Part shown: in pieces, positions 35,326-46,129 of the stretch
Position numbering within the stretch: the first letter of the stretch is position 1
Layout of the letters: each line of letters starts with the position of its first letter
Source: Ampullaceana balthica
Lineage: Eukaryota > Mollusca > Gastropoda > Lymnaeidae
Assembly: GCA_944989445.1 (NCBI GenBank)
Contig: CALYLW010000329.1
Location: 1 to 64,000 of the forward strand
Direction of reading: 5' to 3'
DNA: 64,000 nucleotides
The notes under the pieces: model-generated
Databases searched by the model: none
The model's input: the letters and a program-made list of their open reading frames with translations, nothing else
Told to the model about the DNA's origin: nothing
Made by a program: the position numbers and the translations under genes

Positions 35326-35469
35326 TCTGGGCTCTTTACATGATTCCAGATATAAATGAAGACATTACCATAGACATGATCATAAAGATTAGACTTGAAC
35401 CCCATACAATAGGACGGAGCGGATCTCTGATATAAAACACGAACAGGACAAAGCAAAAAACTAGATGTG

Positions 35470-35770
35470 AATCAAGTTATGGCCCCTAAGACGAACCTCT
35501 GACGTTAGATGGCAATGTTTATTGTCACGTGTGATTAACATGATTTGTGACGTAGGGTCACGTGAATAATAAACGACGGGAAGAAAGGAGCATTCCCATT
35601 GGTTGAAAGGGTTGGGCAATCAGTTGCCAGTGAACTTCCCGTAAGGGAAGGACGTGAAGTGTGTGCTTGAGAATTCCACGTTGTATAACCTCAAATGATT
35701 CTTGTACAAAGTTACATATTAAAGTTGTTTTGTTGAAACCAGTTCTTCAGTGGATTTTTGTGTACAAGAT
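35470..35770 (+). mobile_element. Possible solo LTR or promoter-like segment
   Basis: A ~300-bp segment carries two gtcacgtg E-boxes (about 35525 and 35559), an inverted CCAAT box (cccattggttg near 35594), AATAAA near 35567 and a GC content above its flanks. Its ends, tgtgaatcaag and ttgtgtaca, fit the TG...CA form of an LTR. I could not find a matching target duplication or a second LTR. Confidence 0.25.
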
Positions 35771-36744
35771 TATGTATTGAGAGAACGCCTACAAAAAGAG
35801 TTACATATAAAAAGAATAACAGTTATATTTATATCAAACTTCGATGTTATATGAAAATGCTCAGCCATGCTTTTGTTTGCGTCACATTTGGGCTGTATTA
35901 TTTTTTTTCAATTTAAGTTTTAAAAAAAAATTATTAAGTGGACACACACGTTCTTTAAGATAATACAAGGCCCATGTCGTAACCTTCAAAGAGCTAATAG
36001 TTGATCAAGCAGTCTCGGCTTATGGGAAAAAACATCGGTTTGAAATTAAAAAAAATAATAATAAATATAAAATAAAGAAAAAACTAATTTTTTTAAAAAC
36101 AGGACTTAATAAGATTTAAAAGTTTAGTCATTGAATTTTCTAATTAATTCCTCATCTTCTTAACAAGGAAAGGCTAAAATTTAAACCAGCAACCATTGTA
36201 AAAAAAAGTCTGTGTCACTCCTCTACGAGTGCATTCCGAGCACAGACATTTGTCTGCTCTACCGAAAAGCTTGTTCCTCGCGACTGGGCCTTCGGGGAAT
36301 CCCGGAGGACACGAAGACAGAGACTGATGACTTTTATAGTAGTTCATCATCGGCAATAATTACAGGGCACCAGTTTATCATAGCTCCCCGAGCTCCTCTT
36401 GTTCTTTTGTGTGGGTGTTGTGTGTGTGGTGTGTGTGTGTGGGGGGGGAGAGGGAGGGAGTGTGGCAGCGTGATGGTGTGTGTGTGTGTGTGGCTCTGGG
36501 ACGGTGAGTCGAGATTAAACGTCACAAGAATATCGTAGATATAAACTGGCGTATATTTCAGGTCGATACTGCAACTGTGTTACTGGTTTAAGCAGTAGCG
36601 TTTGGCCCGATTCGACATTTGTGCGTATGACGGAATGAGAATATTGGTGTATGACTGATTGGGAATCTTAGTGTATGACTGACCTTGGCGTATGACTGAT
36701 TGAGGATGTTCGTGTATGATTGATTGAACGTCTTTGTTTTATGT
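35771..36744. other. Unique sequence with a G/GT-rich tract
   Basis: No supported gene. A GT- and G-rich tract at 36408-36492 includes ggggggggagagggagggag, a potential G-quadruplex. The approach to the next array (36610-36730) has short reiterations of gtatgactgattg. Confidence 0.5.
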
Positions 36745-39700
36745 GTTGGAGTGGTTGAGAGTGTTGGAGTGGAGGACGTGTTGGAGTGGAGGAACGTGTT
36801 GGAGTGGAGGAACGTGTTGGAGTGGAGGAACGTGTTGGAGTGGTGGAATGTGTTGGAGTGGAGGAATGTGTTGGAGTGGAGGAACGTGTTGGATTGGAGG
36901 AACGTGTTGGTGGGGAATGTGTTGGAGTGGAGAACGTGTTGGAGTGGTGGAATGTGTTGTAGTGGAGGAACGTGTTGGAGTGGTGGAATGTGTTGGAGTG
37001 GAGGAATGTGTTGGAGTGGAGGAACGTGTTGGAGTGGTGGAATGTGTTGTAGTGGAGGAACGTGTTGGAGTGGTGGAATGTGTTGGAGTGGAGGAACGTG
37101 TTGGAGTGGAGGAACGTGTTGGAGTGGGGAAGTGTTGGAGTGGAGGAACGTGTTGGAGTGGAGGAACGTGTTGGAGTGGTGGAATGTGTTGGAGTGGTGG
37201 AATGTGTTGGAGTGGAGGAATGTGTTGGAGTGGAGGAACGTGTTGGAGTGGTGGAGTGTTGGAGTGGAGGATGTGTTGGAGTGGAGGAATGTGTTGGAGT
37301 GGTGGAATGTGTTGGAGTGGAGGAACGTGTTGGAGTGGTGGAATGTGTTGGAGTGGAGGAATGTGTTGGAGTGGAGGAACGTGTTGGAGTGGAGGAATGT
37401 GTTGGAGTGGTGGAACGTGTTGGAGTGGAGATGTGTTGGAGTGGAGGAACGTGTTGGAGTGGTGGAATGTGTTGGAGTGGAGGAACGTGTTGGAGTGGAG
37501 GAACGTGTTGGAGTGGAGGAACGTGTTGGAGTGGTGGAATGTGTTGGAGTGGAGGAACGTGTTGGAGTGGAGTGGAGTGGAAGTGTTGGAGTGGTGGAAG
37601 TGTTGGAGTGGTGGAATGTGTTGGAGTGGAGAACGTGTTGGAGTGGTGGAACGTGTTGGAGTGTGGATGTTGGAGTGGAGACGTGTTGGAGTGGTGGAAG
37701 TGTTGTAGTGGAGGAACGTGTTGGAGTGGTGGAATGTGTTGGAGTGGAGGAACGTGTTGGAGTGGAGGAACGTGTTGGAGTGGAGGAACGTGTTGGAGTG
37801 GAGGAACGTGTTGGAGTGGAGGGACTGTTGAGTGGGGAATGTGTTGGAGTGGAGGAATGTGTTGGAGTGGAGGAACGTGTTGGAGTGGAGGAACGTGTTG
37901 GAGTGGAGGAATGTGTTGGAGTGGTGGAAGTGTTGGAGTGGAGGAACGTGTTGGAGTGGTGGAAGTGTTGAGTGGAGACGTGTTGGAGTGGTGGAATGTG
38001 TTGGAGTGGAGGGACGTGTTGAGTGGAGGAACGTGTTGGAGTGGAGTGTTGAGTGGAGATGTGTTGGAGTGGAGGAATGTGTTGGAGTGGTGGAATGTGT
38101 TGTAGTGGAGGAACGTGTTGGAGTGGTGGAATGTGTTGGAGTGGAGGAACGTGTTGGAGTGGAGGAATGTGTTGGAGTGGAGGAATGTGTTGGAGTGGAG
38201 GAATGTGTTGGAGTGGAGGAATGTGTTGGAGTGGTGGAATGTGTTGGAGTGGAGGAATGTGTTGGAGTGGAGGAATGTGTTGGAGTGGTGGAATGTGTTG
38301 GAGTGGAGGAATGTGTTGGAGTGGAGGAATGTGTTGAGTGGTGGAAGTGTTGAGTGGAGGAACGTGTTGGAGTGGTGGAATGTGTTGGAGTGGAGGAATG
38401 TGTTGGAGTGGAGGAACGTGTTGGAGTGGAGGAATGTGTTGGAGTGGAGGAACGTGTTGGAGTGGTGGAATGTGTTGGAGTGGAGGAACGTGTTGGAGTG
38501 GAGGAACGTGTTGGAGTGGAGGAACGTGTTGGAGTGGAATGTGTTGGAGTGGAGGAATGTGTTGGAGTGGAGGAACGTGTTGTTGAGGATGTGAGTGGAA
38601 TGTGTTGGAGTGGAGGAACGTGTTGGAGTGGTGGAATGTGTTGGAGTGGAGGAACGTGTTGGAGTGGAGGAACGTGTTGGAGTGGAGGGACGTGTTGGAG
38701 TGGTGGAATGTGTTGGAGTGGAGGAACGTGTTGGAGTGGTGGAATGTGTTGGAGTGGAGGAACGTGTTGGAGTGGTGGAATGTGTTGGAGTGGAGGAATG
38801 TGTTGGAGTGGAGGAACGTGTTGGAGTGGAGGGAACGTGTTGGAGTGGTGGAATGTGTTGGAGTGGAGGAACGTGTTGGAGTGGTGGAATGTGTTGGAGT
38901 GGAGGAACGTGTTGGAGTGGTGGAATGTGTTGGAGTGGAGGAACGTGTTGGAGTGGAGGGACGTGTTGTAGTGGAGGAACGTGTTGGAGTGGTGGAGTGT
39001 TGGAGTGGAGGGACGTGTTGGAGTGGTGAAATGTGTTGGAGTGGAGGAACGTGTTGGAGTGGAGGGACGTGTTGGAGTGGAGGAACGTGTTGGAGTGGTG
39101 GAATGTGTTGGAGTGGAGGAACGTGTTGGAGTGGTGGAATGTGTTGGAGTGGAGGAACGTGTTGGAGTGGAGGAAGTGTTGAGTGGAGTGTGAGTGGAAC
39201 GTGTTGGAGTGGAGGAACGTGTTGGAGTGGTGGAAGTGTTGGAGTGGAGGGACGTGTTGGAGTGGAGGAACGTGTTGGAGTGGTGGAATGTGTTGGAGTG
39301 GAGGAACGTGTTGGAGTGGTGGAATGTGTTGGAGTGGAGGAAGTGTTGGAGTGGAGGGACGTGTTGGAGTGGAGGAATGTGTTGGAGTGGAGGAATGTGT
39401 TGGAGTGGAGGAATGTGTTGGAGTGGAGGAACGTGTTGGAGTGGAGGAATGTGTTGGAGTGGAGGAACGTGTTGGAGTGGTGGAATGTGTTGGAGTGGAG
39501 GAACGTGTTGGAGTGGTGGAGTGTTGGAGTGGAGGAACGTGTTGGAGTGGAGGAAGTGTTGGAGTGGTGGAATGTGTTGGAGTGGAGGAACGTGTTGGAG
39601 TGGAGGAACGTGTTGGAGTGGAGGAACGTGTTGGAGTGGAGGAATGTGTTGGAGTGGAGGAACGTGTTGGAGTGGAGGGAATGTGTTGGAGTGGAGGAAC

Positions 39701-41000
39701 GTGTTGGAGTGGTGGAGAGTGTTGGAGTGGAGGAACGTGTTGGAGTGGAGGGAACGTGTTGGAGTGGAGGAACGTGTTGGAGTGGTGGAAGTGTTGGAGT
39801 GGAGGAACGTGTTGGAGTGGAGGAACGTGTTGGAGTGGAGGGACGTGTTGGAGTGGTGGAATGTGTTGGAGTGGAGGAACGTGTTGGAGTGGAGGAACGT
39901 GTTGGAGTGGAGGGACGTGTTGGAGTGGTGGAATGTGTTGGAGTGGAGGAACGTGTTGGAGTGGTGGAATGTGTTGGAGTGGAGGAACGTGTTGGAGTGG
40001 AGGAAGTGTTGGAGTGGAGGACGTGTTGGAGTGGAGGAATGTGTTGGAGTGGAGGGACGTGTTGGAGTGGAGGAATGTGTTGGAGTGGAGGGAACGTGTT
40101 GGAGTGGAGGAATGTGTTGGAGTGGAGGAACGTGTTGGAGTGGAGGAATGTGTTGGAGTGGAGGGATGTGTTGGAGTGGAGTGTTGGAGTGGAGAGTGTT
40201 AGAGTGGAGGAACGTGTTGGAGTGGAGGAACATGTTGGAGTGGAGGAACGTGTTGGAGTGGTTGAGAGTGTTGGAGTGGAGGGACGTGTTGGAGTGGAGG
40301 GACATGTTGGAGTGGAGGAAAGTGTTGGAGTGGAGGAATGTGTTGGAGTGGAGAATGTGTTGGGAATGTGTTGGGGTGGAGGAATGTGTTGGGGTGGAGG
40401 AATGTGTTGGGGTGGAGGAATGTGTTGGGGTGGAGGAATGTGTTGGGGTGGAGGAATGTGTTGGGGTGGAGGAATGGGTTGGGGTGGAGGAATGGGTTGG
40501 GGTGGAGGAATGTGTTGGAGCGGAGGAACGTGTTGGAGTGGAAGAATGTGTTGGAGTGGAGGAATGTGTTGGGGTGGAGGAATGGGTTGGGGTGGAGGAA
40601 TGTGTTGGGGTGGAGGAATGTGTTGGAGCGGAGGAACGTGTTGGAGTGGAGGAATGTGTTGGAGTGGAGGAATGTGTTGGAGTGGAGGAATGTGTTGGGG
40701 TGGAGGAATGGGTTGGGGTGGAGGAATGTGTTGGAGTGGAGGAACGTGTTGGAGTGGAGGAATGTGTTGGAGTGGAGGAAGTGTGGAGGAACGTGTTGGA
40801 GTGGAGGAACTTGTTGGAGTGGAGGGACGTGTTGGGGGGGGGGAGGAATGTGTTGGAGTGGTTGAGAGTGTAAGAGTGGAGGAACGTTTTCGAGTGGAGG
40901 AACTTGTTGGACTGGAGGGACGTGTTGGAGGGGAGGAATGTGTTGGAGTGGTTGAGAGTGTAAGAGTGGATGAACGTTTTGGAGTTGTGGAGCGTGTCAG
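36745..41000. repeat. 18-bp minisatellite, about 235 copies
   Basis: The unit is gtgttggagtggaggaac, with frequent aacg/aatg and gagg/gtgg variants and a sub-block of ttggggtgg units at 40365-40760. The plus strand is almost free of C. Units of 15-17 bp break the register. As 18 bp is six codons, frames stay open for hundreds of codons on both strands: a 1188-codon minus frame at 36739-40305, and a plus frame to 41091 that ends in ordinary sequence. I see no domain, and the plus frames shift between WSGGTC, VGVEER and LEWRNV repeats at each irregular unit. Confidence 0.98.
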
Positions 41001-42057
41001 CTTAGATAATGGCGTTAGAAAGGATTGTTGTAAATTAAGAGACTTGATCGAGCAGTTAGCAGATAGACGAAAAAAAAAGAAGAGAGAGTAAACTTAAAAA
41101 AGCATGTTAGCGGTTGATGTAATCTACGAAATGCTCATGTCTATTAAATTATAAGATAAAACACTCATATCTTAGTGGCTATCGGGCGGCTCAAAGTAAT
41201 TCAATTTCTTCTAACACGAATGCGATGTTAATTGTTAATAAAACACGAATAAACTTGACAATACATCGGGTTTTCCAGCCGAACAACAGAGACGAAGACT
41301 GTGGAATTGATGTCTTAAAAACAATACTATGTTTTTGTATTGTTAGCAAAATAAACCGTAAGACTGATCCAAAACATCAGACGGTTGGTTGCGTGATTGG
41401 TAAAACCATGTAGATTAAGACATTTTGATAGTTGAGTAGATTGCTGAATATTTATTTGGGTTTCAACTGAAAGAGTGTGTGTGCAAGATGAGAATGGTGT
41501 AAAATCAAATAGCGTTCTCTGCGTATTACTGTGAGTTTAAAAAACGGTCTGTACCCCCCCCCCTTTCCACGGCTTTCACAGTGAGTGGAGTATCGGTAGT
41601 ATCGGTGTTATGTAACAGCCCATAAATATTTAGGAAGTGGCCCCCCTTGAGAATCCACCTAATCTCTGTCCGTTATTTATCAAGAATGGTTACTTTTGTT
41701 TTTAGAATGGATTTATTTTAATCGTGGGCGAGACGATATATTCTGGGGTTTTTTTTTAACATCGCCAAAACGCTTATCGGTCCGTCCGTCCGCTAGGATT
41801 GGAATAAATAATTTCAAAGTTAAAGGTAACGACTAGTCAGGGTTCAATTTTAACTGCACAAATTCTCTTAGGAAGCGATCAGTCTGACGTTAATTTTTGA
41901 GCAGCTATTTATTTCTAATTGATGAACAGAGGCGAGATTTGAATTCAAAATTATTCGATTTTAAATTTTTCGATGAATGATTTTTATGCGGGATAATACT
42001 ACAAGAAAATCTCAATAAGATGTATAGGTTAATACTAACATATAGATGGTGATCGAT
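41001..42057. other. Unique AT-rich sequence
   Basis: Nothing recognised apart from short homopolymers. Confidence 0.5.
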
Positions 42058-42065
42058 ATGTAGAG

Positions 42066-42365
42066 CAGTGCTTCTCAAAGTGGTAGTCCGCGGACGGTGC
42101 TGGTTCGTGGACCATCCACTGCCGGTCCGCAGAAGTTATCAAGAACGAACAGAAAAACATAATTGTATCTTCTATTTTCAATCATTAATACTAACCACAT
42201 AGAATATGTCAATTTTTCGGCTATACGCACATAAAACGAAAAAAAAATAATAATTATGTAATTACATTTCGCTACACCGTCAGTACAGAGAAAATAGCTC
42301 ACGGTCCCTGTTGCAGTGGAAAAATTCCTGCCGGTCCGCTATGCTAAAAAGTTTGAGAAGCACTG
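42066..42365. mobile_element. hAT-type MITE, 300 bp, with 8-bp TSD
   Basis: Inverted ends match perfectly for 14 bp (cagtgcttctcaaa). The duplication atgtagag lies at 42058-42065 and 42366-42373. Subterminal gtccgcggac and ccggtccgc motifs occur near both ends. A minus-strand frame inside has no recognisable transposase motif. Confidence 0.95.
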
Positions 42366-42529
42366 ATGTAGAGTGCCCCACGAATTTAATATTAGGAAAA
42401 GAAAAATAAGTGGGACTAATTTATCCGAGCAAAACAAAGAATACTTTTAATTGATTTTTTTAAAAAAAGCACGTTGTAAAAAGAGATAGGTAAATTAAGA
42501 TATTATTGAGAATAGAGATTGAAGAACTT
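42366..42529. other. Unique spacer
   Basis: Nothing recognised. Confidence 0.4.
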
Positions 42530-43110
42530 TCACATAGTCCTGAGAGATGGCTAATATGAACATGTCCACGTTTGCATACGGTCCTGAGATGATGAGATGG
42601 CTGATCTCAACATGTCCCGTTTCACATATAGTCCTGAGTGATGGCTGATATCAACATGTCACGTTTCACATAGTCCTGAGAGATGGCTGATATCAACACG
42701 TCCCGTTTCACATATAGTCCTGAGAGATGGCTGATATCAACATGTCACGTTTCACATAGTCCTGAGAGATGGCTGATATCAACACGTCACGTTTCATAGT
42801 CCTGAGAGATGGCTGATATCAACATGTCCGTTTCACATAGTCCTGAGAGATGGCTGATATCAACATGTCACGTTTCACATATAGTCCTGAGAGATGGCTG
42901 ATATCAACATGTCACGTTTCACATATAGTCCTGAGTGATGGATGGCTGATATCAACATGTCACGTTTCACATATAGTCCTGAGAGACTGCTGATATCAAC
43001 ATGTCACGTTTCACATATAGTCCTGAGAGATGGTGAGATGGCTGATACCACCACGTCACGTTTCACATATAGTCCTGAGAGATGGCGAGATGACTGCTAC
43101 CCATTGTAAG
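42530..43110. repeat. ~42-44-bp minisatellite, about 13 copies
   Basis: Unit tcctgagagatggctgatat, caacatgtcacgtttcacat, (at)ag. Copies alternate between with and without the extra AT and carry a few internal duplications (gatggatggc, gatggtgagatggc). Confidence 0.95.
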
Positions 43111-43699
43111 AGATGACGCTGTGAGTAATCCCATCATAGATCCCGTATCAACAGCTCGAAGATTTCAAGACGATACTGTGACCAGGTCGATGGAGGAGCC
43201 ACGGTTTTGTGATGAACTTTGAAACAGGAGATGTCGGATTGCGAGATGAAGTGGGCTCCTGTACGGTCGTTGGGGAACACCATGGTCACGGGGGCGGGGT
43301 GGGGGGCGTGGGTCATGGGTGGGAGGGGTGAGGTTAACAAGGGCGTTTGACTACTACTACCATGTTGTAGGCAATGTTATTTGCTACGGGGAGGAATGGA
43401 AACGTGGAAATGGTGGAGGGGTCGCTAGATGAAGGGAACAAGAACGTTTTGGGGAGAGCGAACTTGAGTTTGCCAGTGATATTCAGTTGCGGTCATGTTA
43501 GTGATAAAATGTATGTAGCAATTAAATGAGAGGGGTCATTAGATTTTTTTTACAGAAGAGAAGTGAGTAAACCTTATAAAAGTATTACCTCCCTTTGTAG
43601 CACATCTTTTATTTAGTTTTGCTTTAAATAAAAACTATATATTTATGTCAATGATTCAATTGTTTTTTTGTGCTTTTTTTGTAATAAAACATCTTTTTT
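43111..43699. other. Unique sequence, no gene seen
   Basis: GC-richer at 43260-43340 with G runs. No recognisable frame. Confidence 0.5.
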
Positions 43700-44168
43700 A
43701 AAATCCTTTATATTAACTCGTGGTGTCTGCTTGCTTGCTTGAGGCAGGCGGGCGGCGCCGAAAAAAACGTTGGATCGATTTTTTAACCTCGTAAGCTAGC
43801 GAGCTGAAAATGTGCAGGCTGATTCGCGCCGATGATACAAAATGATGTATCAAAATTTCAGATCGATCGCATGTAGCGTAATTAAATTATTGAATTTTTT
43901 TAATTATTTTATTTATCTCTATGTAACATGTTAACTTTTTTTTTGCTATAATGTCGTGGTGCGTATTATATTGAACGACCTTTCCTGTAGCGCAATAAGG
44001 TGCATATTTTATTGACAACACTTTTTATAAACATATTCCTGATCGGTGCGCATTATATTAAACATGTTTTACGACACATAACTACAATTTTGTATTTTTG
44101 CATTGTCTTGCGCTGCGTATTATAATGAACATTCTTTTAGTTATTTCTCGTACATAAAGGATTTATAG
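43700..44168 (-). mobile_element. Short-TIR non-autonomous element, copy c (inverted)
   Basis: Its ends are aaatcctttatattaactcg on the left and cgtacataaaggatttat on the right, the family's inverted repeat. It matches 59953-60412 along its whole length in reverse complement, including the internal cattatattaaacatgtttt and gctagcttgcgag landmarks. No ORF. Confidence 0.8.
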
Positions 44169-44677
44169 TCAAAAACTTGGTTTTTTACAGGTTTTTAAAT
44201 TATTTTTTTTTAAACACTAGTCGCACCCTTAAAGATTGAAATACTGATTTAACTGTTGCATATCTTTTTAAATGATATCTAACTGACTACATCCTCTGAA
44301 AATGCACGCCACTCTCCCCTTCCCGCCCCTAAGCTATTTGCAGACATAATTAGTTACTAACTCATAGATTTATAAACACACTTTTAGAACTGGGAATTTG
44401 TTACTTCCCATATTTACACTTCACGCATTGAACTGGATCATCAATTAACAGTAAAGCCAAGACGGTATATAGATTTATTGCTAGTGCATAGCAGTAGAGA
44501 TAGAGTATTAGCTATTATGTTAATAATAAAGAAAATTACTTTCTTTTTTTTTCAATAATTAATCCAATTCGTCTAATGATGGATTAAGAACAAATGAATA
44601 ATAACAGCATTCCACAAGACAACAAATTAAGAAGAAATCAAGAATAAACAGCATGTAGAAAACAAATTTTTTCACCA
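44169..44677. other. Unique AT-rich spacer
   Basis: Nothing recognised. Confidence 0.5.
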
Positions 44678-45092
44678 TAAATCCCTTATATATGAGACAT
44701 AAATAAAAGTGTTGATTATGTTCATATATAATACCTACCACGCGACACAATATCATAAAAAATTTACAGACTGAATGTGACTGAACTCCCCTTGCTGTAA
44801 AACACGGGGGTGGGTGTGGTCATCGAGGGCTGGAGTGAACCTCCAGTGACCCGTGGGGGGTCAACTATAGCATGCTACGTAGAGATAAACTAACAATTCA
44901 TTAATTTAATTACAGTACATTTAATCAATTTGAAATTTTGATGCAATGCATTGTTAGGTGACACAAGTCTATGTGCAAAATTTCAGCTCGATAGGATCAC
45001 GGCAAGTGGGTCATGTTTTACATTTGTTTTTTTCGCGGGACCACGACAGAAAGAGAGACAGAGAGACGGTGAAGTTAATAAAAATGGATTTA
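44678..45092 (+). mobile_element. Short-TIR non-autonomous element, copy b
   Basis: It begins taaatcccttatatatgaga and ends gttaataaaaatggattta. It shares its central segment (ttacagactgaatgt) with copy a and its right-hand core (gatgcaatgcattgttaggt) with all copies. It lies head-to-head with copy c, about 510 bp away. Confidence 0.75.
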
Positions 45093-46129
45093 AAAAGTAA
45101 GTAGACCTAGAGACCAGTTACATACTGGAAATGACACAGATCGGTCATTTGAAGTAACGCTGTGACGAATTCTCCGTGGAATCATTGCTTCGAAATGTAT
45201 CATAAAATGAAAGTCTATGACTTAAATAGTTGATCCCATTGTTTCGGAACACAAGCGCAGTGTAGACTAATGTCCAATAACGTATAAGGTAGTTTAAAGG
45301 CGTTATCGTGTTGCGCAATGTTTCCCAATTCAGTGCATGTTCCAAATACACTGAAATGTTGTACCTCATTTCCCAAACAAATCCAGTTTCGTACTCTTGT
45401 TTCCCGATGGCCCGGAATAAAGTCTGTTCTCACTTGTGTACGGCTATTAAAGCCCAATGTGACAGACCTCTCCACCTGGATGGTCCCAACCGTCCCGCCA
45501 ACCCCCCAACCCCTCCCCGCAGACATTCCCATTGCGGTAATGGCAATGACATGTCCAGGTCTGGACGACAAAATGACATTACATATTGTAAAGCCCACCC
45601 TGGACGGCTTAATGTTAACTTTAGAAGCACATTAAGTGACGGAAGATCACCAGCTCTCTGAAACATCCGGGAATGAGGGATTGGAGTTTGTTGGTTTTTT
45701 TTCCCCCCATCCGTTTCCATGAAATATTTTGCGTTAAGAGCGATTGCATAAGTGCTTCACGAAGTTTTACCTCAGAAAAAATAGAATTTTATCTCCAAAA
45801 AACAAAAACATTGGAGTTTTTTTTGTAGGACCCTTTTATTTATTTTAAATTTGTCTTTCCTTGCAGGAGTTTTAAATTTTAAAAATAATAAATTTACCAT
45901 TGTTTCATTGAGTTTCATTTTTCATAAAAGATATTTCATCTCCAAAAAATGTTTGATTGGAAAGGATTTCTTGGGGGGAGGGGGGAAGATGGCTTAGAAA
46001 AAAGCAAGAAATAAGAGAATATGTGAACATGGGTATATGTTAATATGGGCATATGGGAATGTGGGTATAAGGGAATATTGCTATGAATTAAATTTTGAAG
46101 TGAGGGGGTTAAAATTACGAAAAAATGTT
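45093..46129. other. Unique sequence with a GC-richer patch (45300-45720)
   Basis: Two plus-strand frames (117 and 105 codons) and two minus-strand frames overlap here, which suggests low stop density from GC content rather than coding. I recognise no domain in any of them. If there is a host exon in this window, this is one of the better places to look. Confidence 0.35.

Noticed and set aside
36739..41091. Open frames of 300-1188 codons on both strands of the 18-bp array
   Set aside because: The six-codon unit avoids stops in several frames at once. The plus frames change repeat type at each irregular unit, which is not how a protein-coding repeat behaves.
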